A DNA stretch of 60,248 nt from Saprospiraceae bacterium (GCA_028285545.1 JANQPA010000042.1:1-60248), one strand, 5' to 3'. Counted from the first letter of the stretch, positions 43,212 through 52,926 are shown. Numbers and translations: made by a program. Notes: generated by a model from the sequence alone, not told the origin.

Positions 43212-43589
43212 ATGCTGTACGACGTCAAAACACCAGAAGAATACATGGAAGCCTTAGATAAAGATTGGCGCTATGATAAACTTCAAATGGTTCGTTCCAT
43301 CATCAAAACCAAGGCTCCAGATATTGTTGAAGGGATAGAATATAAAATGCTGAGTTATGGAGATGGAACTAATGGTTTATTTTACCTGAATGCCCAAAAA
43401 AATTATGTCAGCCTCTATGTGGGTACCATTAAAAAGGTAGATCCGGATGGTGCATTGCTAAAGGGCATGGATTTAGGAAAAGGCTGCATCAGAATTAAAA
43501 AAAGTATTAAGATCGATGAAACTGGATTGGAAGAATTTATTGAACGCGCTATTGATTATTGGAAAAATGGGATAGATGTTGGGTGTTAG
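43212..43589 (+). CDS. DUF1801 / YdhG-like protein
   Basis: A 125-residue cytosolic protein of the DUF1801 (YdhG-like) family, with the core motifs IVEGIEYKMLSYGDG, YVSLYVGTIKK and GKGCIRIKKSIKID and a C-terminal helix LEEFIERAIDYW. A related Bacillus protein has been linked to iron binding as a frataxin homologue; whether that applies here is not known. It is divergent from the PLP decarboxylase. A TATTGGG octamer array begins 3 bp after the TAG stop. Confidence 0.85.
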   Translation: MLYDVKTPEEYMEALDKDWRYDKLQMVRSIIKTKAPDIVEGIEYKMLSYGDGTNGLFYLNAQKNYVSLYVGTIKKVDPDGALLKGMDLGKGCIRIKKSIKIDETGLEEFIERAIDYWKNGIDVGC

Positions 43590-43592
43590 AGG

Positions 43593-43648
43593 GTATTGGG
43601 GTATTGGGGTATTGGGGTATTGGGGTATTGGGGTATTGGGGTATTGGG
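43593..43648. repeat. seven tandem GTATTGGG octamers
   Basis: Seven perfect 8-bp copies span 43593-43648. The array starts 3 bp after the DUF1801 gene stop codon and is followed by 61 bp of spacer to the next gene. Confidence 0.97.
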
Positions 43649-43709
43649 AAAGTGTAAAAAAAATTACATAAATTGTGAGACTGTTATTTTGAAGTTCTAA
43701 ACCAGCAAT

Positions 43710-44810
43710 ATGAAAAAGTCCCTACTCTTTTTGTTTGTTTTGAAAGGTGTTTTCTGTTTCGGACAAACAATACCAGAGATTCACACTCTTATTCAAGAAG
43801 AATTAAAAACTGCCAATATACCAGCCTTAGGAGTGGCTGTGATAAAATCAGGTAAAATTGTGCACTTAAGTGCTGATGGGTACAGTGATTTAGAGCAAAA
43901 AATAGAAGCTAAAACTTCAACAGCTTTTCACATAGCTTCAGTATCAAAAACAGTTATTTGTTTGTCGATTTTTAAGTTATTGGAGCAAAAAAAAGTTCAA
44001 CTGGATGTAGATATCAACAATTATCTCCCCTTTACTGTCCAGAACCCACACCACAAGGACGATAAAATTACTATATCTGAATTACTCAATCATCGCTCAG
44101 GAATTATTGACAATTATAAAATTTACGAACCCCATTGGATGGTCCCAAAAGGAGATTCAGATATAAAGCTCCAGGTTTTTTTACAAGATTATTTATGCCC
44201 TGGAGGCAAAATGGATCCCTCTACACATTACGCAAAAGGTAATGACTACAAATTATTCAAATACAGCAATACTGGTTATGCATTATTAGGCTTAATAATT
44301 GAACAGGTATCAAGTGAAAGCCTTGAAAACTTTTGTCAAAAAAACTTATTTGATCCATTGAGTATAAAAAACACCAGTTGGTTTTTAAAAAATCTTGACC
44401 TTACTAATGTTGCCAAAACCTATGTTTACACAGACTCAACGGGGCATCAATTTAAAGGTTATAATGGATACCCGGATTATCCTGCCGGCCAATTAAGAGC
44501 CTCCATCTCTGATTTTGCCCAATTGTATAAAGCCTATTTAAATGCCAAAACAAATTCTGATCTGTTGAAATATTCATCGGTCATGCAAATCACTCCCAAT
44601 CCTGTAATCGGCCATGGCGGCTTTCATACCTGGTACCTGACTGCACATAAAAGCACCATGTATTACAATCACGAAGGAGGTGATGTTGGGGCAAGGACGA
44701 TTATTTTACTAGATGTAAGAAAGGGAAATGCCATCATTATTTTTGCTAACACAGAAGCTACATTAGGATCTTTGTGGAGAAAGATTGCCGAAACTGTTTT
44801 TGAAGGCTAA
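43710..44810 (+). CDS. secreted class C beta-lactamase-fold serine hydrolase
   Basis: A 366-residue exported hydrolase of the beta-lactamase/DD-peptidase/esterase superfamily. There is a signal peptide MKKSLLFLFVLKGVFCFGQ. The nucleophile motif SxxK is Ser77-Val-Ser-Lys80, Y-x-N is Tyr185-Ser-Asn187 (KYSNTGYALLG), and the third motif is HEGG (NHEGGDVGA), a variant of HxG. The region LLNHRSGI is the typical mobile loop. Members range from D-aminopeptidases to carboxylesterases, so resistance to beta-lactams should not be assumed. It is followed 72 bp later by a VOC lipoprotein gene on the same strand. Confidence 0.9.
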   Translation: MKKSLLFLFVLKGVFCFGQTIPEIHTLIQEELKTANIPALGVAVIKSGKIVHLSADGYSDLEQKIEAKTSTAFHIASVSKTVICLSIFKLLEQKKVQLDVDINNYLPFTVQNPHHKDDKITISELLNHRSGIIDNYKIYEPHWMVPKGDSDIKLQVFLQDYLCPGGKMDPSTHYAKGNDYKLFKYSNTGYALLGLIIEQVSSESLENFCQKNLFDPLSIKNTSWFLKNLDLTNVAKTYVYTDSTGHQFKGYNGYPDYPAGQLRASISDFAQLYKAYLNAKTNSDLLKYSSVMQITPNPVIGHGGFHTWYLTAHKSTMYYNHEGGDVGARTIILLDVRKGNAIIIFANTEATLGSLWRKIAETVFEG

Positions 44811-44882
44811 TTTCAAATTTAAATTACAAATTAACATCTGAGAGGCTTAACTTTAGGGTATTTGAAACATAAAAAATGCGCT

Positions 44883-45392
44883 ATGAAAAACCTCTCAATA
44901 CTTTTGGCTCTTGGAATTCTTATTTGCTCCTGCAATCAAAATCAGGAAGCTGCTCCCCTTTCTCCCAGGATCAACCATGTAATGTTATATGTATCTGATC
45001 TCCAGGCTTCCATAGACTTTTACACCACAGCCTTTGACTTAGAAGTAAGCAAAACCCTTGATAAGCTCCAAATCACTATGCCGGATAGCAGCAAGGTGGA
45101 GGCAGAGGTTAAAATGGCATTTCTCAAATTTCCGGGCCAGGATTTTGTTTATGAATTATCAGAGCAAGCCAGCTTTCCCGATTCTACCTTCAATGGAACA
45201 GCCTTTCAGCATGTAGGCATTGATGTTCTTGATATAGATGCTGCTTTACAAAGAGCCTTGGATGCTGGTGGAGAATTATTGGCTCCCATCCGCTTGGTGG
45301 AAGGAAATGGGGTAGCCGCAAAAAATGTATTTTTAAAAGGTCCGGACGGTGAATATGTAGAATTAATGCAAATGATATCTGGTGAGTTTTAG
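44883..45392 (+). CDS. VOC (glyoxalase/bleomycin resistance-like) lipoprotein
   Basis: A 169-residue lipoprotein. From ATG at 44883 the signal peptide runs MKNLSILLALGILICSC, with Cys17 as lipid anchor; the frame opens 7 codons upstream. The mature part is a single VOC module: INHVMLYVSDLQASIDFYTTAF at the start and FQHVGIDVLDIDAALQRALDAGGELLAPI, then VFLKGPDGEYVELMQ at the end, holding the classic His/Glu positions (NHV, QHV, EYVEL). VOC proteins are usually cytosolic; a lipid-anchored one at the envelope is unusual. Substrate unknown. The next gene begins 50 bp later. Confidence 0.85.
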   Translation: MKNLSILLALGILICSCNQNQEAAPLSPRINHVMLYVSDLQASIDFYTTAFDLEVSKTLDKLQITMPDSSKVEAEVKMAFLKFPGQDFVYELSEQASFPDSTFNGTAFQHVGIDVLDIDAALQRALDAGGELLAPIRLVEGNGVAAKNVFLKGPDGEYVELMQMISGEF

Positions 45393-45442
45393 GTATCTGT
45401 AAATATTTTTTATTGATTAGCATCCAAAAATATCCCTGACAA

Positions 45443-46579
45443 ATGAATTATCTGCCCATTTGCGCAATCCTCTTATGTTTATTATTAAATCCTGTAATGG
45501 GGCAAGAATTAAAAAAACTAAGTCGCTTGCCGGCAAAAGTTAATGAGTCTTCCGGAATAGAAGTTTCAAGTCTAAATGAAATTTGGAACATAAATGACAG
45601 TGGAGGAGAAACAGAACTGTATTTATGTGATACTTCGGGTAATCTAATCCAAACCTTAAAAATTAATGGTAGTCAAAACCGGGACTGGGAAGACCTGGCC
45701 CAGGATGATCAGGGGAATTTCTTTATTGGAAACATGGGTAATAACAACAATTCCAGCAGGGCTTTAAACATTTATAAAATCACAAATCCCAAAGCTGCTG
45801 CTGGAGAACCTGTCCAGGCAGAAGAGATCCAGTTTTCTTATGAAGATCAATTTTCATTCCCTCCTCCTAAGGACAGCCTTAATTTTGACTGTGAAGCCAT
45901 TTTTTGGTGGGATGACCATTTATATCTGTTTAGCAAACATCGGACTCTACCCATGCGTACCAATTTGTATAGAATTCCCGATTCGGCAGGAACCTATGTC
46001 GCTAAAAAATTGGGAAGTTTTCAAACTGGTGGTCCCGAGGACACCAATATTTTTAGCTTTTGGATTACTGCTGCCGATATTAGTCCTAATGGATCAAAAG
46101 TATGTTTGCTTAGTCAGGATAAAATGTGGATTTTTTATAATTTCGAAGGGGATAACTTTCTGGATGGACAGCATATGCAGATTGATTTCCCTTCTAACAC
46201 ACAAAAAGAAGCTGTTTGTTTTGTAAGCGAATCGCTACTCTATATTACTGATGAAGAATGGGCGGGAAGTATTGGGAGGTATTTATATTCCATCAATATT
46301 CAATCAATTCTTACCAATACAGATGAAATTTTAAAAAAAGATCCTCCCATTTCCGTTTACCCTAATCCCTCATCAGATCAAATAAATATTACACACATTC
46401 CAGAAAATCAATTCATTGAAATAATAGATTTAAATGGGATTGTATTAAAAAGACTTATCAATCATTCGTCCAAAATCCAGATTGATGTAAAGGATTTGCC
46501 TAAAGGCAGTTATTACATTAGAATAAAGGATAGAACAAGTGGAAAAATGACCAGCAGTAAATTGATTGAAAAAATATGA
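45443..46579 (+). CDS. T9SS cargo protein with propeller-like domain
   Basis: A 378-residue protein with signal peptide (MNYLPICAILLCLLLNPVMGQ). Residues about 24-290 look like a beta-propeller (SGIEVSSLNEIWNINDSGG, DWEDLAQDDQGNFFIGNMG, FDCEAIFWWDDHLYLFSKH). The C-terminal 80 residues are a T9SS type A sorting domain: VYPNPSSDQI at about 310, then EIIDLNGIVLKRL, LPKGSYYIRI and KLIEKI. T9SS would move it across the outer membrane and attach or release it. It converges on the larger serine hydrolase with only 8 bp between. Function of the propeller unknown. Confidence 0.87.
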   Translation: MNYLPICAILLCLLLNPVMGQELKKLSRLPAKVNESSGIEVSSLNEIWNINDSGGETELYLCDTSGNLIQTLKINGSQNRDWEDLAQDDQGNFFIGNMGNNNNSSRALNIYKITNPKAAAGEPVQAEEIQFSYEDQFSFPPPKDSLNFDCEAIFWWDDHLYLFSKHRTLPMRTNLYRIPDSAGTYVAKKLGSFQTGGPEDTNIFSFWITAADISPNGSKVCLLSQDKMWIFYNFEGDNFLDGQHMQIDFPSNTQKEAVCFVSESLLYITDEEWAGSIGRYLYSINIQSILTNTDEILKKDPPISVYPNPSSDQINITHIPENQFIEIIDLNGIVLKRLINHSSKIQIDVKDLPKGSYYIRIKDRTSGKMTSSKLIEKI

Positions 46580-46587
46580 TTATAAGT

Positions 46588-48414
46588 TTAAAGTTCTTTT
46601 TGTGCCTTAAATTTTTGTTTTCGAATTCGAATATCAAGGTCAACCTTTTGTTGTTGGTCTTTTGATTTAAACCTATAGCTGGCATTATTATTTTTCTCTA
46701 CAAATCTGCCTTCTGATTTAGGCCAAAGAATTAACCCTACCGGTCTTTTGCTGCTTCGAATCCTCTCCAATCTTCCTTTTTTGAAGATGTGTTCGATAAA
46801 GAGAATTTCTTTTTCAAAGCTTACTTTTGTGCAAGCTACTATATTATTTTCTTCACCAACCGCTCCCCAGAACTGGTGGCTTTGATATTCACCTATCCTT
46901 GCGGAGTCTTTCTTCCAAAATGCAATTTGTGCCTCAGCTGGATTCTCATTGGGGTCTATTCCGATGACTACTTCGCTATCCTGGTCTCTGGGATTCGAAT
47001 ATGGCGTCTGCTTAGAATCCTCATAGCCAGGAATTAAAATACTAAAGGGCTCTCCCATTCTGCTTTTTTCCAATAGTTCATTTACAAAAATAGAAACCTG
47101 GCGTTCTTTTTTTGTTCCAATAGGTTTGCCAATAATTTTCAGGTAGGCACCAGAATTGACAGGTCTAATTATCAATTTTCCCTTAAAGATATCTTCCCCG
47201 GCACTTATATGAACTACTGAGCCATCATCGAAAAGATAATCGCCTAAAAGATTCTCAGCTTCTTTCTTATCCAGTACCAGCTCTGGCTCTGGTAATTGAT
47301 ATTTTTTTCCACTGACGATTTTATCTAAATCAATAATTGCATCAGAAGCAGGGTACTTTACTCTGTTTGAAGTGATAAAAAAGAATAGGTCGCTGTCAGG
47401 ATAAAACATTAGTCCAGCCACGAATATATCATTGCTTCCTCCATGCAGAATTACTTTTTGACCATCTGCGGCCTTTGTAACGGCCCAGCCATAACCATAA
47501 AAGCCTTTGGCTTTGGCGTTAAAGGGACTAAAATCAGAAGGTGCCTGAATATGGCCGTGGTACATCTTCTCCTTCGCTGCACCAGATAATAAGAGTTCGC
47601 CTTTTAGTGCTTCATAAAATTTGTACATATCCATAGGGGTGGAAAGGAGCCCGCCATTGGCTTTGAGGTTCCAGGAAACCTGTTTTTGGTAATTATTTTT
47701 TTCAAACACATTGCCCCAGATTTTTCCATTATAAGAATATCCTTCTGCAAACAAATGGTGCTCCCAATTTGGCAACTGATAACCTGTGTGTTTCATCCCA
47801 GCTGGCTCAAAAATATTCTTCTGCAAGTAATCTTCATAAGATACATTACTTATGTTTTCTATTATTATTCCTAATAAACTGTATCCAACATTGGAATAAT
47901 GAAACTCCTGTCCAGGAATAGACCTCAGGATTGTTTGGTTTACAAATTCGATAAAGTCAGATTTGTCGATTGATTCTGCATCGGAGCCGCCATATTCAAC
48001 CAATCCTGCGGAGTGGGTCAATAAATGGTGAATGGTAAGCGCTGCTTTTTCATTGTCTAGGCCAGGAATATATTTTCCAATTGGATCCTGGGTATTTAGC
48101 AACCCTCTCATTTCCAGTTGTAGAATTGCTACTGCGGTAAAGGGTTTGGTAATGGATCCAATTGTCCAAATGTGGTTTATTGAAACAGCGGATTTTAAAC
48201 TATCATTTGCCATTCCATAGCCTTTATGAAGAGTAAGCTCTCCTTTTTCGGCTAAGAGGATTGCTCCACTATATCCCTTTTTCTCGAATGCATTCAAATA
48301 AACATCCATTTTATTGGAAATTCCGTTTTGGCTTTCAGACAGTTTCGTGCAGGCATTAAATATCACGCTGCAAATGATTAATTTAATTATGCCTTTTTTT
48401 AGTATGGTCTTCAT
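46588..48414 (-). CDS. class C beta-lactamase-fold lipoprotein with C-terminal extension
   Basis: A 608-residue lipoprotein (lipobox Cys22 in VIFNAC). The hydrolase domain (about 35-345) has Ser87-Ile-Thr-Lys90 (SxxK), Tyr173-Ser-Asn175 (YSN) and HGGSNDIFVAG, so all three motifs are present. The remaining 250 residues (about 370-608) contain a small beta-barrel-like region (ENLLGDYLFDDGSVVHISAGED) and a strand-rich part, similar in layout to the lipocalin-like or DUF3471-type extensions often fused to such enzymes. Probably an esterase or peptidase in the periplasm. It diverges from the winged-helix regulator gene (139 bp between starts). Confidence 0.9.
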   Translation of the reverse strand: MKTILKKGIIKLIICSVIFNACTKLSESQNGISNKMDVYLNAFEKKGYSGAILLAEKGELTLHKGYGMANDSLKSAVSINHIWTIGSITKPFTAVAILQLEMRGLLNTQDPIGKYIPGLDNEKAALTIHHLLTHSAGLVEYGGSDAESIDKSDFIEFVNQTILRSIPGQEFHYSNVGYSLLGIIIENISNVSYEDYLQKNIFEPAGMKHTGYQLPNWEHHLFAEGYSYNGKIWGNVFEKNNYQKQVSWNLKANGGLLSTPMDMYKFYEALKGELLLSGAAKEKMYHGHIQAPSDFSPFNAKAKGFYGYGWAVTKAADGQKVILHGGSNDIFVAGLMFYPDSDLFFFITSNRVKYPASDAIIDLDKIVSGKKYQLPEPELVLDKKEAENLLGDYLFDDGSVVHISAGEDIFKGKLIIRPVNSGAYLKIIGKPIGTKKERQVSIFVNELLEKSRMGEPFSILIPGYEDSKQTPYSNPRDQDSEVVIGIDPNENPAEAQIAFWKKDSARIGEYQSHQFWGAVGEENNIVACTKVSFEKEILFIEHIFKKGRLERIRSSKRPVGLILWPKSEGRFVEKNNNASYRFKSKDQQQKVDLDIRIRKQKFKAQKEL

Positions 48415-48553
48415 CTAATTTATCTCTCTTAAAGGGTGAATAATTGTCAAATTCGAAACAATATTTTTCAACGAAACTAAGCCAGAGGGGGTCTTTGGAC
48501 TATCTTTTTTTTATCTTAAATAGTTCTTTTTTATTTCTCAAAACACTCACTCA

Positions 48554-49000
48554 ATGAAGAATCTAAAATTTAATCCAGAAGAAGGGAAAATCATTTTAGA
48601 AAAAATGGATGGACAACATCCCATCCATTTAGATTTTCAATTGACTAAGTTGCTAGACATACTTTTGCAAAACGAAAATGAATTGGTTGTAAAACAGGAA
48701 TTGGTTGAATATGTGTGGCAGGATAACAAGCTGGTAGGCCAGGAAGCGCTTCCCAAAAATATATGGCGTTTAAGAAAGATTATCAATGAAAATCAATTGC
48801 AAGACTTAATCCAAATTAAAACCATCCCCAAAAGAGGGTATAAACTAATAAAATCCTACTCCCCTGTGATTGAAAATCCGGAAAATTCAGCTAAAAAAAT
48901 GCTTTCCAAGCAATCCATTTTTCTTATGGTGGCCATTCTTGTAATCGTATTTATTATAGCGGCGATTGGTTCTATTGGAGAGGATCATATATATTATTAG
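48554..49000 (+). CDS. ToxR/CadC-like winged-helix regulator with one TM and almost no sensor
   Basis: A 148-residue protein. Residues about 1-100 form an OmpR/PhoB-type winged helix: HPIHLDFQLTKLLDILLQNENE, VVKQELVEYVWQ, LPKNIWRLRKII and IKTIPKRGYKL, the last being the recognition-wing signature KRGY. A single TM follows (SIFLMVAILVIVFIIAAIG, about 120-138), and the chain ends ten residues later. ToxR and CadC have this order but a large periplasmic sensor, so here the sensor is absent, and a partner protein may supply it. The next gene, a large sensor kinase, starts 54 bp downstream. Truncation is unlikely, since the stop falls cleanly after the TM. Confidence 0.85.
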   Translation: MKNLKFNPEEGKIILEKMDGQHPIHLDFQLTKLLDILLQNENELVVKQELVEYVWQDNKLVGQEALPKNIWRLRKIINENQLQDLIQIKTIPKRGYKLIKSYSPVIENPENSAKKMLSKQSIFLMVAILVIVFIIAAIGSIGEDHIYY

Positions 49001-49054
49001 AACTAAATAAGCCTCCTCGAGATTATATAAAAAGACACTTATAACCCTGTTTAA

Positions 49055-52000
49055 ATGAAAAAGTCAATTAACCCATTACCGTCCGGATTACTAACACTCA
49101 TTATCTGGACCCATTTTTTAATATCCTTTTCCTGTAACCTCAACCAACAAAGTAATCAAGTTGCGGTTGACAAACCCCAAGTCAATACCCAAGATTCCTT
49201 TTTTATCAATCACAAAGGAGATACCATACTTTATGGGGTGTCACTACCTATAAAGGGCAAACTGATACCTAAAGATAGTCTTCTTGATCCTGAAGTGTAT
49301 AAACTCAATTACCAGAAAATACTGCCTGACCCTCCAAACCACCCTAATGTGGTATTGGAAAAATTAGATATTCCTCTTCATGACAATATAGTAACTACAG
49401 GGAGCAAGGTGGAATTTACCATCACTAAAAGAAAGGCAGATAGTTCAGCGCTAGCTTATTTACAAAATTTTTCCCGAGACACCCTGGAAGTTATAAAAAC
49501 AGTGATCCCTAGTATACATCCCAAAGTTATCCCTGCCCAAAGATTTAAAAAAATAAAGGAAAGTATTTATGACATCCAAGTTCTAGGTGAGGAAGAAGAA
49601 CTTCCAATAAATATCATGACCCTTCACCAAGATCAACTTGGAAATATTTGGATGGCGAGTTCTATGGGCATAATTCGTTATGATGGTGCCTTTTTATTTT
49701 TATACACTACTGAGGAAGGTCTTGAGCCAAATGACATTAGACGTATTTTCGAAGACGGTGAGGGAAATTTATATTTTTTTGGTGCTAATGGCATTGATAA
49801 ATATGATGGTCATTTTTTCACTCATTTTAAGATCGCTGATATCCATGGATTCAAACGAGAATTTAATTTCAATCGAATTCATAATAACTATCCCTGGTCT
49901 TTGGACAATGGTAAAGGATTTAATATACTTTTTCATGGAATCGATGGTGGTTTAGTTTATTTTGACGGACAGCATTTCACCAAATATCCCGTACTTAAAG
50001 ATCTACCTGCAACGAAGATCATGGATCGAAGAGGAAATTTTTGGTTTGGATCTTCGAATAAAGAAATCACTTATTTCGATGGAGAGATTTATACTACCTA
50101 TCACATTAATACTAGTGATGAGGGTATAAGTCCATTTTTCTGTGATAGAAAGGGCAATACTTGGGCATTTAGTTACCAAAGGTATTATTTTAGGATAAAT
50201 AAGGAGGGGATTACAGAGTTTTCCCTGGATTTTGAAAAAAAGGGTTGGTCAGAACGATGGCCAACAAAAACACTCGAAGACCGCTATGGAAACCTGTGGA
50301 TTGGAACGAGAAATAATGGGCTGATTAAATTAGAAAGCGAACAGATAATGCGTAATCCCGCAACTTTTAAAAAATATACTTCCAATCAAGGTTTAGCCAG
50401 CTACAATATCCAATCCCTCATTGAAAATGAGGATGGCAGTATATGGATAGGTTTGGGTCTTGTTCACAAGATAAATGACAGAGGTTTTACCCTTTTAAAA
50501 GATGATCAAGGGTATACAGTTAACAGGTTTAAAGGTGTTGTGGAAGATAATGATGGCAACTTAGTTTTTTTGGATAGAACCAATGGCCTTTTGACCTATG
50601 ACAGGAAAAAACTAACTTCTGCTGTTAAATGGGAGGCTCCAAATTGGTGTTTAACCAAAGATAACCTAGGCCATCTTTGGGTAGGAACCGGTGGGGCAGG
50701 CATATTACATTTTCAAAGTATTGAATCCAACCAAAATAGATATGAATGGTTCAGAGAACCAATGGGTGTAGTGGGAAACAATGTTACTGGAATCTTAATG
50801 GATAAACAAAAAAACATTTGGTTCTCAGGAGTTAAAGCAACCAGGCCTTCAGAAGGGGATCATAGAAGATTCGGATTGAGTCGATATGATCCAATTGAAA
50901 ATAGTTTTCATCACTTCACTGAAGAGGAGGGTATACTGAATAGTGTGGTCACTTCATTTTTTGAAGATAGTCGCGGGCATTTTTGGATGGGATATAATGA
51001 TGGATCCATTAGTCGTTTTGAGCCAGACTCTCTGGAACCAGGTGTTTTAAAAAACCATACAATTAGTGGTAAAATCATACATTACCTTGGTGGTCAGTTA
51101 AGTCCAACAGCAAGTAACCCGAATCCACCCAACCCCATTCTTACCATATTTGAAGATAGCCGAGGGCGAATGTGGTTCGGCTCTGTATCAGAAATCGGGA
51201 TCCTTTTATATGATGAGGACAAGCAATTTTCAACATTTAATGAAGATCAAGGGTTAATCAATAATTCTATAATGGCCGGATTTCTTGAAGATGATAAAGG
51301 AAATATATGGGTGGGATGTTCCAGGGGATTATCAGTGTTTACCCCTACAGATGAAGTCGAAGGATCTGTTTCAATAGGTAATAATCTTTTTAAACTCAAT
51401 AATTTCTTTAAGTCTGAAGGACTTTACCCTATAGGATTAAATAACATAAATATAGATAGCAAAAATCAATTGTGGGTAGGAACAGGAACGGGTATCATGA
51501 GCCTGGATCTCAACAAATTTGAGTTACCAACTGCGGCACCAAAAAACATGCAGTTAACTCAACTTAATGTAGAAAATCAATATGTAAATTTCCAGAGGCT
51601 TTTTGATACTACCTATCAGAATACCTTCGCCTTTGGCGATGTGCTAAGTACAGCTTTTGACTCCCTGACGTCCTTGTACGGTCTTCCTGTTAATCTAAAT
51701 CTACCTCATCGATACAATCACCTCACTTTTCATTTTTCAGCCATCGACTGGGCCGCCCCTCAAAAATTGCGTTATAGTTACATGTTGGAAGGCTTTGACA
51801 AAGATTGGAGTGAACCCGAAGCTATTAATAAGGTTGACTATCGCAACCTACCTCCGGGCAAACTAACCTTTAAAGTAAAAGCTATTGGAGCACCCCAAAA
51901 ATGGAGTGAAACTTTCGAATACCCATTCACTGTGCTTCCTCCCTGGTGGCTGAGCACATGGGCTTATATTGGCTATGGGCTAATACTATTAGGTGTTATT

Positions 52001-52858
52001 TGGGGGATTGTCAGGTGGCGCTTGTATTATATCCGCCTGCATTATGAACGTAAGCTAGCCTTCGCTGAAGCTTCGGCTGCCAATGAGGCCAATGAGGCAA
52101 AGTCCCTATTTTTATCTACCGTTTCTCACGAGTTACGGACGCCCCTCACTTCTATAATAGGCTTTACTAAATTGAATAAAAGAAATTTAGAAAAGAAACT
52201 GATGTCCCAAATAGCCCCTGATGATGTCAAAACTCAAAAAGTGGCTAAAAAGATATCAGGCAACCTGGATATAATTGAATCAGAAGGATTAAGGCTTACA
52301 GCCCTTCTTAATGATCTACTCGATTTAGCTAAAATTGAGTCCGGAAAAGTAGATTGGAAGATGGCCCCCTTGAATCCGGCTGAACTTATCGAAAGAGCCA
52401 CTCTGGCGACCTCCTCCCTTTTCGAACAAAAACAAAATCTGAAACTGATCAAAGACATTCCGGAAGATCTCCCTACCATTACTGCCGACCAAGATCGTAT
52501 CTTACAGGTACTCATCAACCTCATTTCTAATGCCTACAAATTTACCGACACAGGCTATGTCAAAATTGGCATTCGGAAGGAATATGGCACCCGGAACTCA
52601 GAACTCCTGTTTTTTGTCAAAGACACCGGCTCAGGTATCCCTCCAAGCCATATTGACAAAGTTTTTGAAAGGTTCAAACAGGTGGAAGATAACCAGTCTG
52701 GTAAGCCTAAAGGGACAGGTTTGGGACTCCCCATCTGCAAGGAAATAGTAGAACATCATGGGGGAAAGATATGGGCAAAAAGCATTCATGAAGCACAATC
52801 AAGTGATGGGCTGTCCTTAGAGAAAGGTAGTACATTCATGTTTACTTTACCCTATTAA
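49055..52858 (+). CDS. lipoprotein-like propeller sensor histidine kinase
   Basis: A 1267-residue transmembrane sensor. The N-terminus has a lipobox-like Cys27 (ISFSCNL). A two-component propeller (Reg_prop) domain covers about 180-830, with repeated motifs GNIWMASSMGI, GNLWIGTRNNGL, GHLWVGTGGAGI and GRMWFGSV. Then comes a Y_Y_Y domain (about 890-965, ending before PPWWLSTWAYI), a TM (about 970-990), HisKA with His1025 (STVSHELRTPL) and a HATPase with N box LINLISNAYKF, DTGSGIPPSHIDKVFERF and GTGLGLPICKEI. It lacks the receiver and AraC domains of hybrid two-component proteins, so it must signal to another protein. The opposing hybrid kinase or the winged-helix regulator upstream are candidates (inference). 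Confidence 0.93.
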   Translation: MKKSINPLPSGLLTLIIWTHFLISFSCNLNQQSNQVAVDKPQVNTQDSFFINHKGDTILYGVSLPIKGKLIPKDSLLDPEVYKLNYQKILPDPPNHPNVVLEKLDIPLHDNIVTTGSKVEFTITKRKADSSALAYLQNFSRDTLEVIKTVIPSIHPKVIPAQRFKKIKESIYDIQVLGEEEELPINIMTLHQDQLGNIWMASSMGIIRYDGAFLFLYTTEEGLEPNDIRRIFEDGEGNLYFFGANGIDKYDGHFFTHFKIADIHGFKREFNFNRIHNNYPWSLDNGKGFNILFHGIDGGLVYFDGQHFTKYPVLKDLPATKIMDRRGNFWFGSSNKEITYFDGEIYTTYHINTSDEGISPFFCDRKGNTWAFSYQRYYFRINKEGITEFSLDFEKKGWSERWPTKTLEDRYGNLWIGTRNNGLIKLESEQIMRNPATFKKYTSNQGLASYNIQSLIENEDGSIWIGLGLVHKINDRGFTLLKDDQGYTVNRFKGVVEDNDGNLVFLDRTNGLLTYDRKKLTSAVKWEAPNWCLTKDNLGHLWVGTGGAGILHFQSIESNQNRYEWFREPMGVVGNNVTGILMDKQKNIWFSGVKATRPSEGDHRRFGLSRYDPIENSFHHFTEEEGILNSVVTSFFEDSRGHFWMGYNDGSISRFEPDSLEPGVLKNHTISGKIIHYLGGQLSPTASNPNPPNPILTIFEDSRGRMWFGSVSEIGILLYDEDKQFSTFNEDQGLINNSIMAGFLEDDKGNIWVGCSRGLSVFTPTDEVEGSVSIGNNLFKLNNFFKSEGLYPIGLNNINIDSKNQLWVGTGTGIMSLDLNKFELPTAAPKNMQLTQLNVENQYVNFQRLFDTTYQNTFAFGDVLSTAFDSLTSLYGLPVNLNLPHRYNHLTFHFSAIDWAAPQKLRYSYMLEGFDKDWSEPEAINKVDYRNLPPGKLTFKVKAIGAPQKWSETFEYPFTVLPPWWLSTWAYIGYGLILLGVIWGIVRWRLYYIRLHYERKLAFAEASAANEANEAKSLFLSTVSHELRTPLTSIIGFTKLNKRNLEKKLMSQIAPDDVKTQKVAKKISGNLDIIESEGLRLTALLNDLLDLAKIESGKVDWKMAPLNPAELIERATLATSSLFEQKQNLKLIKDIPEDLPTITADQDRILQVLINLISNAYKFTDTGYVKIGIRKEYGTRNSELLFFVKDTGSGIPPSHIDKVFERFKQVEDNQSGKPKGTGLGLPICKEIVEHHGGKIWAKSIHEAQSSDGLSLEKGSTFMFTLPY

Positions 52859-52926
52859 TTATTAATTCGAATCCATTTTGAAAAGCACCTCCTTGAAATG
52901 ATCTTAACTCAAGATTCAGGGTGCCT

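Noticed and set aside
43593-43648. Telomere-like G-rich repeat marking a linear replicon end
   Set aside because: The array is internal, only 56 bp, flanked by ordinary genes on both sides, and lacks a hairpin or terminal context.
43710-48414. Beta-lactam resistance genes
   Set aside because: Both hydrolases have SxxK and YxN motifs, but this superfamily includes many esterases and D-aminopeptidases; nothing in the sequence shows lactamase specificity.
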